Part shown: piece after piece, positions 53,131 to 63,427 of the stretch | How the letters are laid out: every line of letters starts with the position of its first letter | Numbering within the stretch: the first letter of the stretch is position 1 | Assembly (NCBI RefSeq): GCF_000972845.2 | Contig: NW_020852928.1 | Coordinates: forward strand, 496,001 to 560,000 | Reading direction: 5' to 3' | DNA: 64,000 nucleotides | Source: Larimichthys crocea | Lineage: Eukaryota > Chordata > Actinopteri > Sciaenidae | Notes under the pieces: model-generated | What the model saw: only the letters and a program-made list of their open reading frames with translations | What the model was told of the DNA's origin: nothing | The model's database searches: none | Program-made: the position numbers and the translations under genes

Positions 53131-55218
53131 GGTTTATGTAATACACAAATGAATGGGAAAAAACTGATTTCTACTCAAGATAAAACATTCAAAACCACAG
53201 TTATGGTCTTTTAACTTAACATAGAATTCCAATACTATCACAATCAAACACAGTGATCATGTGCTAATAATTCAATGAGTTAACAGAAGAAAGGCCATGT
53301 TCTCTGTGACCATTCACTGGGTAACAATCACCTGCACAACATTCCACATTTCTAAATCCTATGATTTTACCCCCACTGCTGGCGCATGAAAGGTTGTTTT
53401 GTTGAGAAAATCCTGCCCTTTGGAACATTCTCCCTATTAGCCTAATTCATCACACTATTCTCAGTTATTACAGAGCTCCAAATTTGTAAATTCTGTAAAG
53501 TCTGTCCTGAGATCTGCAATACTGTATGTCACGAGCAGATACAAGCACTGTCAGGCTATTAGATTAGATTCTTATTTTATCATGTGACATGTGGGTTCAT
53601 CTCAGTGAACAGAATGCTGTGAGATCTACAGGAAAACCAGAAACATTTCCTAATATCTTAAATAAACGTCCTAATGTTCATCTATTACATTTCTTTTGGA
53701 AATGCAATTGTCGCCTGCTGCCTTTCCATGAAGTGCTTCTTTCTTTAACCACACAGATTGTGTTGGGGTGCCTGCCAGGAATTGAAAGAACAGGACTCCA
53801 GGACACCACCAGTCATATGTGGTTAGGCAATATGGGTTAGGTCAGGTTTTCTTTGAAGTCGGGCTCCATGAGCTATTTGTATCAGTGTATTACCCACAGT
53901 ATCCAGCAGGTGACAAATGACAAGACACAACAGAGAGAGTGTGCTAGACTTGGATATATACGTATGCTACATATGGATATATGCATTATGACTATAGAAG
54001 GTATATACCGTAGAGAGGTTGATACTGAATGAAATTAAATAGCAGCAGAGATAAAAGGTGTAATGTGCACATTGTTTTATGTTTGCAGTTATATTAACAG
54101 TTCATTATGTTTTTTATGTTTTACATTGATTGTTGTCTAACAGTCTGATTGCCTGTGGAGATGTTGATTAATTATTTATTTTTTATTCCATCAAAAATCA
54201 TGTGTGCATCAACTAAATGTAGCCAATGTCTGATAACACTTCCAGTGTACCACATCCTGGGTTCATGTGACTGTGTGCAACCTTACTTGTCCTTTATTCA
54301 TTCCAATGGTCGGAGGTTGCAGAAAGAATGTCTGTCCTGCTGATAATGTTTGAAAACTACTGTGGCACAGGAGTGTTAAGAACTGACAGTGATGACAGCT
54401 TACTGTACCAACACCCACACTTTGATTGACAGGTGACCACTGGAAAGAGAAGAAGAGATTACAGTGATGAGCAACCACAAAAATGACAAAATGAGAAACA
54501 CCTATACACACATCAAACATTGATAACATTGTACTGCAGGACAAGCAGAAGCAAAATGTAGATTTCAACCTGGTGTATTTCCATAAATGTCTTTGCTGTT
54601 CCAATCTGCGTAAACAGACATCTGTGTCTCCAGACTAGAATATGCTGACAATAACACCTGTATGAGTAAAGACATTCTCTTTGACTAATTCTGGGCGTAT
54701 AGTATTTGTGGTGTTATCTTGGGGTTTAAACTCTGTCCACCAGGACAACAGAATGTGAGACTGACTCAGGCACTTCTGATGTACTTTGAGTGTCTCTAGT
54801 TCTCCTTGATCAAGCGTCAATAAATAATACAGCATAAGACATGAGAGGCTCCTGAACACTTTCTTCCTTCCTGACCTCACCATTGACCTTTGACTTCAGC
54901 AATTTCTCCACAACAAATATGAGGCCTTTTGCTAATATAAATATGTGTTCACATTCACATTCAAATTCAGTTCTTTGATTTATACGTGATGTTTCTATAA
55001 CTGCGTTACACAGGTATCATAGTATGACCATTAACAGGAGTATTATCTGGCCTCCACAGCTGAATCTCAAATTATATATAAATACATTTTTAAAGTCACA
55101 ATTATATTTATATAGGAATACAAATACGAATATTTATATAGTTTTATGATAGCTCACACATCATCACTTCTTCATCTCTTTCTCTTCTTTTCTGTTTCTT
55201 TGATGTTTTGTTTTCCTC

Positions 55219-55330
55219 TAGAGATGTTCCGATACTGTTTTTTCCCTCCCGATACAGAATCCTTGTGCTGTCTGTATTGGCTGATACCGAGTACTGATCC
55301 GACACCAGTCTGTTATAAAAAAAATATCAT
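55219..55330. mobile_element. truncated hAT-like terminus
   Basis: tagagatgttccgatactg ... tattggctgataccgagtac is a typical start of a hAT element. No matching right end was found. Confidence 0.45.
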
Positions 55331-55508
55331 ACTATGCCTGGATGACTGTGATATGATTGTCATTGTGGTAAGGCCTGGCTCAGGTTAAACCCTTTGTAAA
55401 ACATGAATATATTTAAGCCATTTATTTTTAAAAAGAAAAACACTGCTGCCTGACCCTCCACTGGAGGAACTGCCTAACTGAGTTGTCTTCTCTTGTGTCA
55501 CGTGTGTA

Positions 55509-55528
55509 ACACACACACACACACACAC
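55509..55528. repeat. short (CA)n microsatellite
   Basis: About ten CA units. Confidence 0.85.
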
Positions 55529-56362
55529 GTAACCTAAAACAGTATAATACAGCATAGTGTACTTGTTCAATGGCAATTGTTTTGGGAATCCAAACCACCT
55601 GAAGAAGCCTAAAGAAAGTAGCACACTTGTATATTTTTCATATCGTTATTCTTTAAAGCTCCCTTCTTTATGATTGCCCTAACAGTCTGTAGAAATATAC
55701 TGTACATGAGCCCTATTAGCAGAATCTGTACACACTGCATTTAAATATAGCACAAATTCAGCTAAATGTTTCAGTGTCTTTAGGACAATGTTCAGTTATC
55801 TTGTCTTCTCTCTTGGATCTTTACTTTTTATTGATTATTGATTCACCAGCCACAGTCATGCTGCATTCCTATTTAAAAGCTTTAATGAATTAAGGAAATA
55901 TAAGGATGTTGAGGATAGATGTATTGGAGGTGGGGAATGTGGGGTATAGGTTTCTGGAGTAGAGTCACCTGTGGTGATTATTGGCTCCAGACAGTATCTG
56001 GAAAAGGAGAGATGGCAGAGGTGTGTGCAGGATCAAGTGCAAGGCAATGATAGGAGGAAGAGTCAATGGATGAGAAAAGGGATGGGCTGAGGGAACTAAG
56101 GGCTCTGGAGGGAAAAAGAAGGGAAACAAGTATAAGACAAGTATAAATATAATAGAGGAGATTAAAAATGTTCTGTTGCCAGCCTCAAGTGGCCTCTTGA
56201 AGGATTACAGTTTTCTGCACCTTCACATTGACTTCATTTCACAGCCACAGAGGTTGCTGTATGTTGGACCTCAAACATCCTTGCAACACGCAGTTTTTGA
56301 ACAAGGACGTTTTTATTCAGATCAAAACTACAAAAGAGGTTCAACTGCCCACACTTAACATG

Positions 56363-56408
56363 TGAGAAATGAATGAATGAATGAAAATGAAAATGAAAAT
56401 GAATGAAT
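56363..56408. repeat. (GAAT)n/(GAAAAT)n microsatellite
   Basis: gaatgaatgaatgaatgaaaatg followed by two more aaaatg units, 290 bp before the coiled-coil ORF. Confidence 0.8.
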
Positions 56409-56639
56409 TTCAGGAACCAGGGCTGCAGTTAGCTCCTCCCACTTAAAAACAAACAAAAACAATATTATTCATTTTTCACATAGCTCCTCCCACTTTTAAA
56501 CATCAAAAGATCAAACATCAAAACCAAGAAACAGAACTTTGATCTAGGATTCTAGAACTCTGCTGTGTGTCTACACCTCAGAACAACAACACAGGAACTT
56601 GTTTCTCACTGCAGACTACTGCACACGATTAGAGACAAC

Positions 56640-56697
56640 TACAGTCTATCACAGACAACTACAGTCTATCACAGACAACTACAGTCTATCACAGACA
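56640..56697 (+). repeat. 20-bp tandem repeat, three units
   Basis: Three near-perfect copies of acagtctatcacagacaact lie directly before the ATG of the coiled-coil ORF, in its presumed 5' untranslated region. The unit is not a multiple of three. Confidence 0.85.
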
Positions 56698-57909
56698 ATG
56701 GAACAAAGACAAAATCCAAGGCCTGCCCGAGGACGGCGTGTTCGGTTTGTTGACACTGCTCCTCACGACTACTCAAGATCTCGTCCAGATGTCCACCCTC
56801 TGCAAAGGGACCTTGACTCTGCTCACTGGAGGGCTGAGCGCCTGCAGGGTACAGTGGATGAACTGGCACGTCAAAGGTCAGACTTACTAATTAATAGGAC
56901 GAAGCTCTGCAAAACATTACACAATTATAAATGGCAGATCAACAGACTGGAGGGACTTCTGGAGATCAGGGAGAAGGAGTTCAAAACTGAGTTTAAGAAG
57001 AGTTACGAGACCATTTCATCGTTTGAGGCACAGGTCTCCTCCCTCCAGAAACAGCTCCAATCTAAAAACAAGGAGATAGATCAAATCCAGCTCCTGAGGA
57101 AGCAGGAAAATGATCTAATGACCGCAAAGCTGGAGTCAGAGAAGCAAAAAGTCCAGGAGAGTGCTGTGCTGCAGAATGACTTGCAGCAGAAGTTGAAAAT
57201 GATGGAACAACAACTCCTCCAGAAGGACAAAGAGATCCTGGATCTGCAGAGCAACAACCATGATCTCTCTCACAAGCTCACAGAGGTTAGTGCTGAATTT
57301 CAAAGTGACAGTGCTTGGCAAACCAAATACAACGCTCTGCAGGAGAAATTCACAGAGGAGATGGCCGCTAAACAACAGAGCTGTGAGGCCACCAAAGAAC
57401 AGTTGGTGGAGGAGAGGAAGAAAGTGGAGGAGCTTCAGCTGCAAATGAAAAGTGAGAAGACAGAAAAAGACCAAAAAGACCAGAAAATGAAAAATAAGGA
57501 CAAACAAGAGATTGATCGACTCTCCCAGAAGCTCACAGAGACAACAAGTGAGCTGAGGAGCTGCAGAGTTGAATTTCTCCAGAGCTACAAAGCTTGGCAG
57601 GGAGAATACAACGCCCTGGAGAAGAAATTCAAAGAGCAGTTGATCCAGAAACAACAGGACTCGGAGAAGACATCCAAACTGGTGGAGGAGGAGAAGAACT
57701 CCCTGCTCCAAAAAGAAGAGCACTCGGAGAGGAGTCATGAAGAAAGAGTAAAGAGTAATGAGGAAACAGATGTCACATCAGGGACACAAACAGAGGAGGA
57801 GAAGAAGAAGAAGGGATTTCTGAGCTGTATCCACAAAAAGAAAAGCTGTGATAGCCAAGCTGAGGTGGAGGAGGCTCCTTGTTGTTCGACTCAGGTCGCA
57901 CAACAGTAG
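56698..57909 (+). CDS. intronless coiled-coil protein, unknown function (possible retrocopy)
   Basis: A 403-aa uninterrupted ORF. The start is the first ATG in frame and has a strong Kozak context (A at -3, G at +4). Residues 1-35 are basic and Arg/Pro-rich. From about residue 38 to 370 the sequence is almost entirely heptad-like (Leu, Glu, Lys, Gln) and looks like one long coiled coil. Two stretches resemble each other: LTEVSAEFQ...AWQTKYNALQEKF (around residues 197-223) and LTETTSELR...AWQGEYNALEKKF (around 280-310), suggesting an internal duplication. The C-terminus is polylysine followed by FLSCIHKKKSC and a CC pair. No introns, an ATTAAA and an A-tract downstream suggest retroposition. 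Family not recognised; similar fish proteins are often loosely named golgin- or trichohyalin-like. Confidence 0.72.
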   Translation: MEQRQNPRPARGRRVRFVDTAPHDYSRSRPDVHPLQRDLDSAHWRAERLQGTVDELARQRSDLLINRTKLCKTLHNYKWQINRLEGLLEIREKEFKTEFKKSYETISSFEAQVSSLQKQLQSKNKEIDQIQLLRKQENDLMTAKLESEKQKVQESAVLQNDLQQKLKMMEQQLLQKDKEILDLQSNNHDLSHKLTEVSAEFQSDSAWQTKYNALQEKFTEEMAAKQQSCEATKEQLVEERKKVEELQLQMKSEKTEKDQKDQKMKNKDKQEIDRLSQKLTETTSELRSCRVEFLQSYKAWQGEYNALEKKFKEQLIQKQQDSEKTSKLVEEEKNSLLQKEEHSERSHEERVKSNEETDVTSGTQTEEEKKKKGFLSCIHKKKSCDSQAEVEEAPCCSTQVAQQ

Positions 57910-57988
57910 CTTCCTCTTCCTTCCCCCTTCACCCCCCGAAATGTCTGCGTGGGTTTTCTCCTGGTGCTCAGGTTTCCCCCACAAAAAC

Positions 57989-58017
57989 ATTAAATGTTCA
58001 ATCAAAAAAAAAAAAAA
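57989..58017 (+). promoter_or_regulatory. candidate ATTAAA polyadenylation signal and A-tract
   Basis: ATTAAA at 57989-57994 is followed 10 nt later by about 14 A residues (58004-58017), 80-110 nt after the stop of the coiled-coil ORF. This is either a polyadenylation site or the templated tail of a retrocopy. Confidence 0.5.
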
Positions 58018-58559
58018 CTATAAAAAAACACAAACAAAAAAAATCAAATATAACTTCACTCGTTTTTCTGCGTTGTGTATAAAGATATTCATTGGAAATA
58101 TAACTGTAAGACAGTAAGATGGCTAAAATGTGCTGCTATCTGTCATGAAATATCACTTTTTAAAGATATAAAATATAACATTTTTGCATTAACATGTCTA
58201 GACATATGGTTCACACAGCAGACATTTTGACTTTTCAAACATTATAACTAATCATATAAATAATAGCTGCATTCTGTTTTGCTGTGCATGTTGGCTAACT
58301 GATAAGTTTTAAGACAAATCTTAAATGGAACTGAGCCCTCATTTATGTGCTTAGTTCAACTTTTCCTACTATGAGGAGTGCTTATTACTGTCCTGATTTC
58401 TATTAAGACGTTCAAGATGTTATTCATATATAAGATATATATTCCACTGATCTCTGACCATGTGCTCTGATTGCGAAGATGCGTTCTTTTCCAGACATAA
58501 GTTTAGAGCAACATGCAATTATCGAGAGAAACATAAACTAAAATAACTAACAATTAGAT
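58018..58559. other. no gene seen
   Basis: AT-rich sequence downstream of the coiled-coil ORF. Confidence 0.5.
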
Positions 58560-58790
58560 TACATTATACTTTATTCATCCCACAGCAGGGAAAATGTACT
58601 TATCACAGCAGCAAAAAGAAAAGTGCAGTACACACTACAGACATTAAAGTAGAAAAAATAGCAACAACACCACGAACAGACAGAAGTATCTTATAACCTA
58701 CACAATAAACAAAACAAACAGACATCTGGCAAACAACAGACAATGTGCAAAAGTATTTGTGGTAAAGTGGCATGATATAAAAAGAATTGT
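58560..58790 (-). repeat. LINE 3'-tail-like repeat
   Basis: tactttattcatcccacagcagg, reverse complement ...gggatgaataaagta, is a typical 3' end of fish non-LTR elements. It runs into the minisatellite at 58796. Confidence 0.5.
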
Positions 58791-58795
58791 AAGCT

Positions 58796-59110
58796 AAAGT
58801 GACCATCGTATGAAAATATTGCACTGTAAGTGACCATGTAATAAATAATATTGTAAGAGTAGTAACCAAGATATAAATAATACTTCAGAAGTAGTAACAT
58901 GATATAAATAATATTGCAAAAGTGACTGACCCTGGTATAATACAATATAATGTAATATTGTATGGTACAGTAACCATGATATAAATAATATTGTAAAAGT
59001 AGTAACCATGATATAAATAATATTTCAGAAGTGGCAACCATGATATAAAGGATATCGCAAAAGTAATAACCAAGATATAAGTAATAATGTAAAAGTAGTA
59101 ACCACGATAT
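58796..59110. repeat. ~32-bp AT-rich minisatellite, about ten units
   Basis: Units of about 31-33 bp with consensus near agtaaccatgatataaataa then tattgtaaaagt, varying by a few bases each; one unit (58921-58970) is expanded. Several overlapping minus-strand frames stay open through it only because of the repetition. Confidence 0.85.
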
Positions 59111-60149
59111 TGTTACAGGTACCGGCTGGTACCGAGTAAACAGATGTATATTCTGTAAACACAAGAAATGAATGAGACAGGGCAACCTTGCTTCTGCTCG
59201 TTTCAGCCTCGCTCAGCAGAATCAATTTATTCTCAGTTTGCTATTAAAACAATAAAACATTCTCTTTATAATCCATTCACAAATCAGCCATCAAAACCAA
59301 AACTCATAATCACCTGGTGTCTTGTCTTCAGTGTTCTTACTGAGTTACAATTTGTGCATTAAATCACAAAATCTTAATAAAACAATCACAATGTTTATAC
59401 TCTTGCAGGTTGTATCCTAACCTTAAATATAATTACGATTCCTGTCCTAATCACAGGTTTCTTTGTATGAGCATTCAATAGCTCTTAACCGGCTACTCCT
59501 AGTAATGAAATGGTTTCTGCACAGGCTCTTAAGGCCCACTCACACCGGAGGCGTATGCGGTCACCGGAGCAGATAGCTGCCAGTCTAGTCAATGAGAGCA
59601 CTCACACAGGGCGCACCATGGAGCGTCTCAGAAGCGTCTCTCCGTGCCATGGGGCGAGCATTCCGTAGCATTTCTATTTTTGACACGAGCCGCTGCTAAA
59701 CCTCGTAAAGTTCAACAGAGCAGATCGCACCAAACAGGAAATCCAACACAGAATCAACATAATAAACTTCCGCCCCCTTTCAAAATAAAACACGATACGC
59801 AGTTCATGTAGCTTATCAAAACTTCACATCAACGTGACATCATGACCTGTGGCACCAGGTGAGCAGTCAATCAATCAAAGGGTCTCAACATGGACGACGA
59901 GAGACTAATTGTTGAAGTGGAACAACACACAATCATTTATGACACAACAGATGCTTTTTATAATCTCCTCCAGGTTGGAGAAGCAAAGTCAGCTGTTTGT
60001 TGTTGTTGTTTTCTTTATACAGAGTTTATCGCGGGGTCTCGCATACGTCCAGGATTCTCGCGTGATCTCGTGATATCGCGTGAATACAGCCGGCTCGCTA
60101 CGCTGCCGTTACGCGGCCAACACACAAAAATAGAAATGGCTCCTGACAT
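59111..60149 (-). repeat. candidate 3' LTR of the gypsy remnant
   Basis: The segment directly downstream of the pol remnant begins TGTCAGGAGCC and ends CGGTACCTGTAACA on the minus strand, giving TG...CA ends about 40 nt after the pol stop. No second LTR is in the window to prove it, and a convincing polypurine tract is not visible. Confidence 0.3.
59527..60125 (+). mobile_element. PIF/Harbinger-like fragment with MADF-type N-terminus
   Basis: The segment starts ggcccactcacaccggaggcg, a terminus style I associate with Harbinger elements in fish. At 59890 an ATG opens MDDERLIVEVEQHTIIYD, resembling the start of the MADF domain found in the second protein of PIF/Harbinger transposons; similarity stops after about 25 residues. 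The right side is CpG-rich (gtgatatcgcgtgaatac). The right terminus is not clear. Confidence 0.45.
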
Positions 60150-60191
60150 TTAAAACCTTATTCTGAAAACCTGAACATATAATACACATCT

Positions 60192-62752
60192 TCAATATAA
60201 CAATGGCATGTTGTATGGGCTGAGTGGACAAGCAGGTGGAATGTAAGGTACAAACCCTGTGAGTGGCGAGATATGGTAAGGTGTCGGCCATGCAGGTATA
60301 AAGGGGGAGGCTGGTGTGGTAACTGCATTGACAGTGGTGCGAGGTTGTAGTGAGGGTTCACCTAGAGTTTGATATGTGAACAGCTGCCGTGGCCTCCTTT
60401 CTCTAGCGGACGTCCTGACCCCTCTGGACGTGTCTGCTACTGGGGTGGGTGAAAACCTCTCATCATCATTAGGAACAGACAGCCTATCTCCTCCACTGTC
60501 CATCTCAGGTGGTAGGGAGTCAGAGAGTGGCCGTGCTGCAGGCTGACCGCCCCTTTGACATCCATTCTCATTGGCTGGTGCGTTAACATGCCTCTCTTCC
60601 CTGCCAGATACTGGGACATGTCTTTCTTCCTTTTCAGAGACGAGATCCCAGTGGGTCTCATAGGGTAGGTCAATGATCACAGTCTCCGCTTTTGTGTCTT
60701 GTTTCCTTTACAGGAACTCTTAACCAATATCCTGCAGTGCTCTCATCTGAATCAGAACAACCTGTGTCACTTCCTTGTTTTCTCCTGTCTTTGTCACATA
60801 ATCGGTTATGACTTGATCTGGTTTGTCTCTTTGGTACATGTTTTAGTCTCTGTGGTGGGGCTTCAACAAGTAGATCATTTACCAGTAGCAGCAAATTGCG
60901 GTGGAGAACTCTGGTCTTGCATTTGTCTCCTGCTTCAGAGTAGACTACGTACACACGGCTGTCTGCTCTCTGCTCTTTAACTACATAAATGTTCTTTTCC
61001 CAGTATGACCAAAGTTTCCCTGGGCTGCCCCGCTCCCCAAGATTCCTCACCAGTACCCTGTCCTCAGGAGGCAAAAAAACTCCCTTAAGTCTTTAGTCAT
61101 AATAGGACTTGCCTTGTGCGCTTGCCTGTTTACTGTTTCCATTGGCAATTCGATACGCTTCAGTCATCTTTTCAGCCCACTTTTCTGGATAGCTGTTGTG
61201 TGATTCTGTACTCTGCTCGCCTACCAGACCAAACAACAAGTCTACTGGGAGACAGGGATGGCGTCCATACAATAGAAAGTAGGGGGAATATCCTGTGGAT
61301 TCATGACACGTACAATTGTAGGCGTGTACAGTTTTTTAAAGATGTTCTCTCCACCGCTCTTTCTCCTCATCAGCGACTGTTGCAAAAGAGTCCTGTTAAA
61401 CCTCTCGGCCGGATTTCCCTGAGGGTGGTATGGCGTCGTCCTCGAATGTCCAACTCCAGACTTCTCCTGCAGAGTCCTAAAGAGCTAATTTTTAAACTCA
61501 CAACCTTGGTCGTGATGTAACCTGCCGGGATATCCAAAGCATGGGATGAACTGGTTGAAGATGCGATCAGCTGCTGTCCGACCAGATTTGTTCTTCGTCG
61601 GAAAAGCCTGAGCAAATCTGATGAAATGATCCACCATGACCAGGATATATTCATATCCGCCCTGACTGGTTTCGAGATGGAGGTAATCTATACACACCAG
61701 GTCCAATGGCGAGCTTGAAGTGGTTGAGCCCGTTTGGGCACGCACATGTCCAGTGGGTTTCTTTTGTTTTATACAAGGACACTTCCTCGTAACATAATCC
61801 TCAACTTCCTTTGCCATGTACGGCCAGTAGAACCTCTCCCTAGCCAGAGATAGCTCTGTGCCAATGTGTCCCATGTCATCATGGAGGTGCCTTAATACTA
61901 TCAGCCTGTATCTGGCAGGGAGGACTAACTGTTGCCTCTCATGGGTCCGTCGGAACAAAAGTCCGTCACTTAAGTACAATTTGCTCCACTCATGGAGGAG
62001 TTTCCTTGCTGCTCTGTTCACTGTTTTTCGTGTGTCACTTGTCAGGACCGTGTTTGTCTCCTTTAGTTTAATGATCTCTCCCACTGCTTAATCTTCCCTT
62101 TGAGCTTTGGCCAACTCCTCCTTACTGATAGTTGGTAGAGGTGTAGGGGGTTCTTGGTTGGCATTTGTGGCCAGAGCAAGGGCAGCAACACAAGCAACAT
62201 GCTGCCCCTGAGCTGCTGAGCACCTGAGTTCCATTCCAGGTGGCCTGTACCACTTCCTGTGACATTTCTTCAGTACACCCTTTCACATACTTATCAATGT
62301 CGAGGGGCATGCGAGACAAAGTGTAAGCATCCGTGTTTGTCTTGCCAGGTCTGTACTTGATCTCGAACCTAAAGTCAGACAAGTCCCCAACCCAACGGTG
62401 CCCAACAGCATTGAGCTTGGCCGAACTCATTACATAAGTTAAGGGATTGTTATCAGTATAAATGGTGAAGTGTAGGGCGTAATACAAATAATCTCTGAAC
62501 TTTTCACACACTGACTGATTTAAGTGCCAAAAATTCCAAATTCCCACTGATCTCCAGCACTCCCTGGTGCTCTCCAGCCCACACCACAGGGGCCTTGGAG
62601 GACAGTTGAGGGCCTTTGGTCTTTATTTGGGGGGTCTGTACAGTTGACAGGCCAGGCTTAACCTTGAAAAGCTCATACAATGGTTTCGCAATGCGTGAGA
62701 AATCCTGGATGTAGCTACGGTAATAGCTGAGGAAGCCCAACAGCCGTCTCTA
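60192..62752 (-). pseudogene. Ty3/gypsy retrotransposon pol remnant (RT end, RNase H, integrase)
   Basis: Read on the minus strand: 62752-62640 encodes the RT thumb (GFLSYYRSYIQDFSRIAKPL); about 62500-62260 encodes RNase H with YTDNNPLTYV and a linker LSRMPLD; 62084-61485 encodes integrase with a His-rich/Cys zinc region ([10 protein letters not shown] ... CPC) and the first two core acids (CIDYLH, HDQG); 61440-61380 holds the third (GNPAERFNRTL). 61074-60670 matches the integrase C-terminal region (MPPEDRVLVRN ... WSYWEKNIYVV), and 60680-60192 is a Pro-rich tail. The frame changes between blocks and there are stops, so it is dead. The protease, most of RT and gag are missing; the left edge at 62752 is abrupt. 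Confidence 0.85.
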
Positions 62753-62819
62753 TGAAAGTAGATTAGTGCCATATATCTGAAGAAGAGCAGACTATGATTT
62801 GCACTTGTAAAACCCGTAA

Positions 62820-62960
62820 TTCGCAACTTGTGAATGCGCATCTCGCAACTTGTGAACGCGCATCTCAGAGTTTGTAAGTGTAACTTCAGATCCACACATC
62901 TGCAAAAAGAAAACTGCAAGCATATTTCACAACTTGTGAAAGCGCATCTTCGAATTTGCA
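62820..62960. repeat. short repeats with GCGCATCT core
   Basis: cgcaacttgtgaatgcgcatct occurs twice in tandem (62821-62868), and a third diverged copy (acaacttgtgaaagcgcatctt) lies at 62930-62951. The blocks between also repeat aacttcagatc. The source element is not recognised. Confidence 0.6.
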
Positions 62961-63120
62961 CTTGTAACTTCAGATCTGCAAAGCTGCACAACATGATTTG
63001 CATGCGCAGGTTCCTATTTGCTCGCTCAGTTGCGTCATCCTTCTCACGTGATTTTTGGCACGATTCACTCGGATGGATTTGAAGGAAACGATTTGCGCAC
63101 AGCCACTCTTGTCCAAGATG

Positions 63121-63427
63121 GTAAATGGTAAATGGACTGTACTTATATAGCGCCTTTCTAGTCTTCCGACCACTCAAAGCGCTCTACACTACATATCTCA
63201 TTCACCCCATTCACACACATTCATACACTGATGGCATTGGCTACCATGCATCAGTTTCTGGATCTAACCATTCATACACATTCACACACCGATGGCACAG
63301 GGAGCAATTTGTGGTTCAGTGTCTTGCCCAAGGACACTTCGACATGCAGACCGCAGGAGCCGGGGATCGAACCGCCGATCATCTGATTGGTGGACGACCC
63401 GCTCTGCCTGTGAGCCACAGCCGCCCC
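63121..63427 (-). repeat. tRNA-derived SINE, most complete copy
   Basis: On the minus strand an A box-like motif (TGGCTCACAGGCAGAG, 63417-63402) and a B box (GGTTCGATCC, 63373-63364) define a tRNA-like head. The body holds cttgggcaagacactgaacc and the tail ends in agtccatttaccat. An internal duplicated block (cattcacacaccgatggcac) makes this copy longer than the one at 36846. Confidence 0.75.

Larger units (their letters stand above)
52527..56639. other. intergenic region between the two genes
   Basis: Contains the 5' flank of the transporter gene, the polypurine tract, a truncated hAT end at 55219 and otherwise AT-rich unique sequence. The two genes are divergent, about 4.2 kb apart. Confidence 0.5.

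Noticed and set aside
52685..53146. 153-codon minus-strand frame rich in Ser, Pro and Leu upstream of the transporter
   Set aside because: Produced by the (GGAGA)n polypurine tract. The true exon 1 has an in-frame stop just before its ATG.
57136..57738. 200-codon leucine-rich minus-strand frame
   Set aside because: Antisense shadow of the coiled-coil ORF; Glu/Lys/Gln codons read backwards give Leu/Phe.
58603..59185. Minus-strand frames rich in Tyr, Leu and Ile with membrane-like character (up to 164 codons)
   Set aside because: They are the minisatellite read in frame; each unit repeats the same residues, with no start context or homology.
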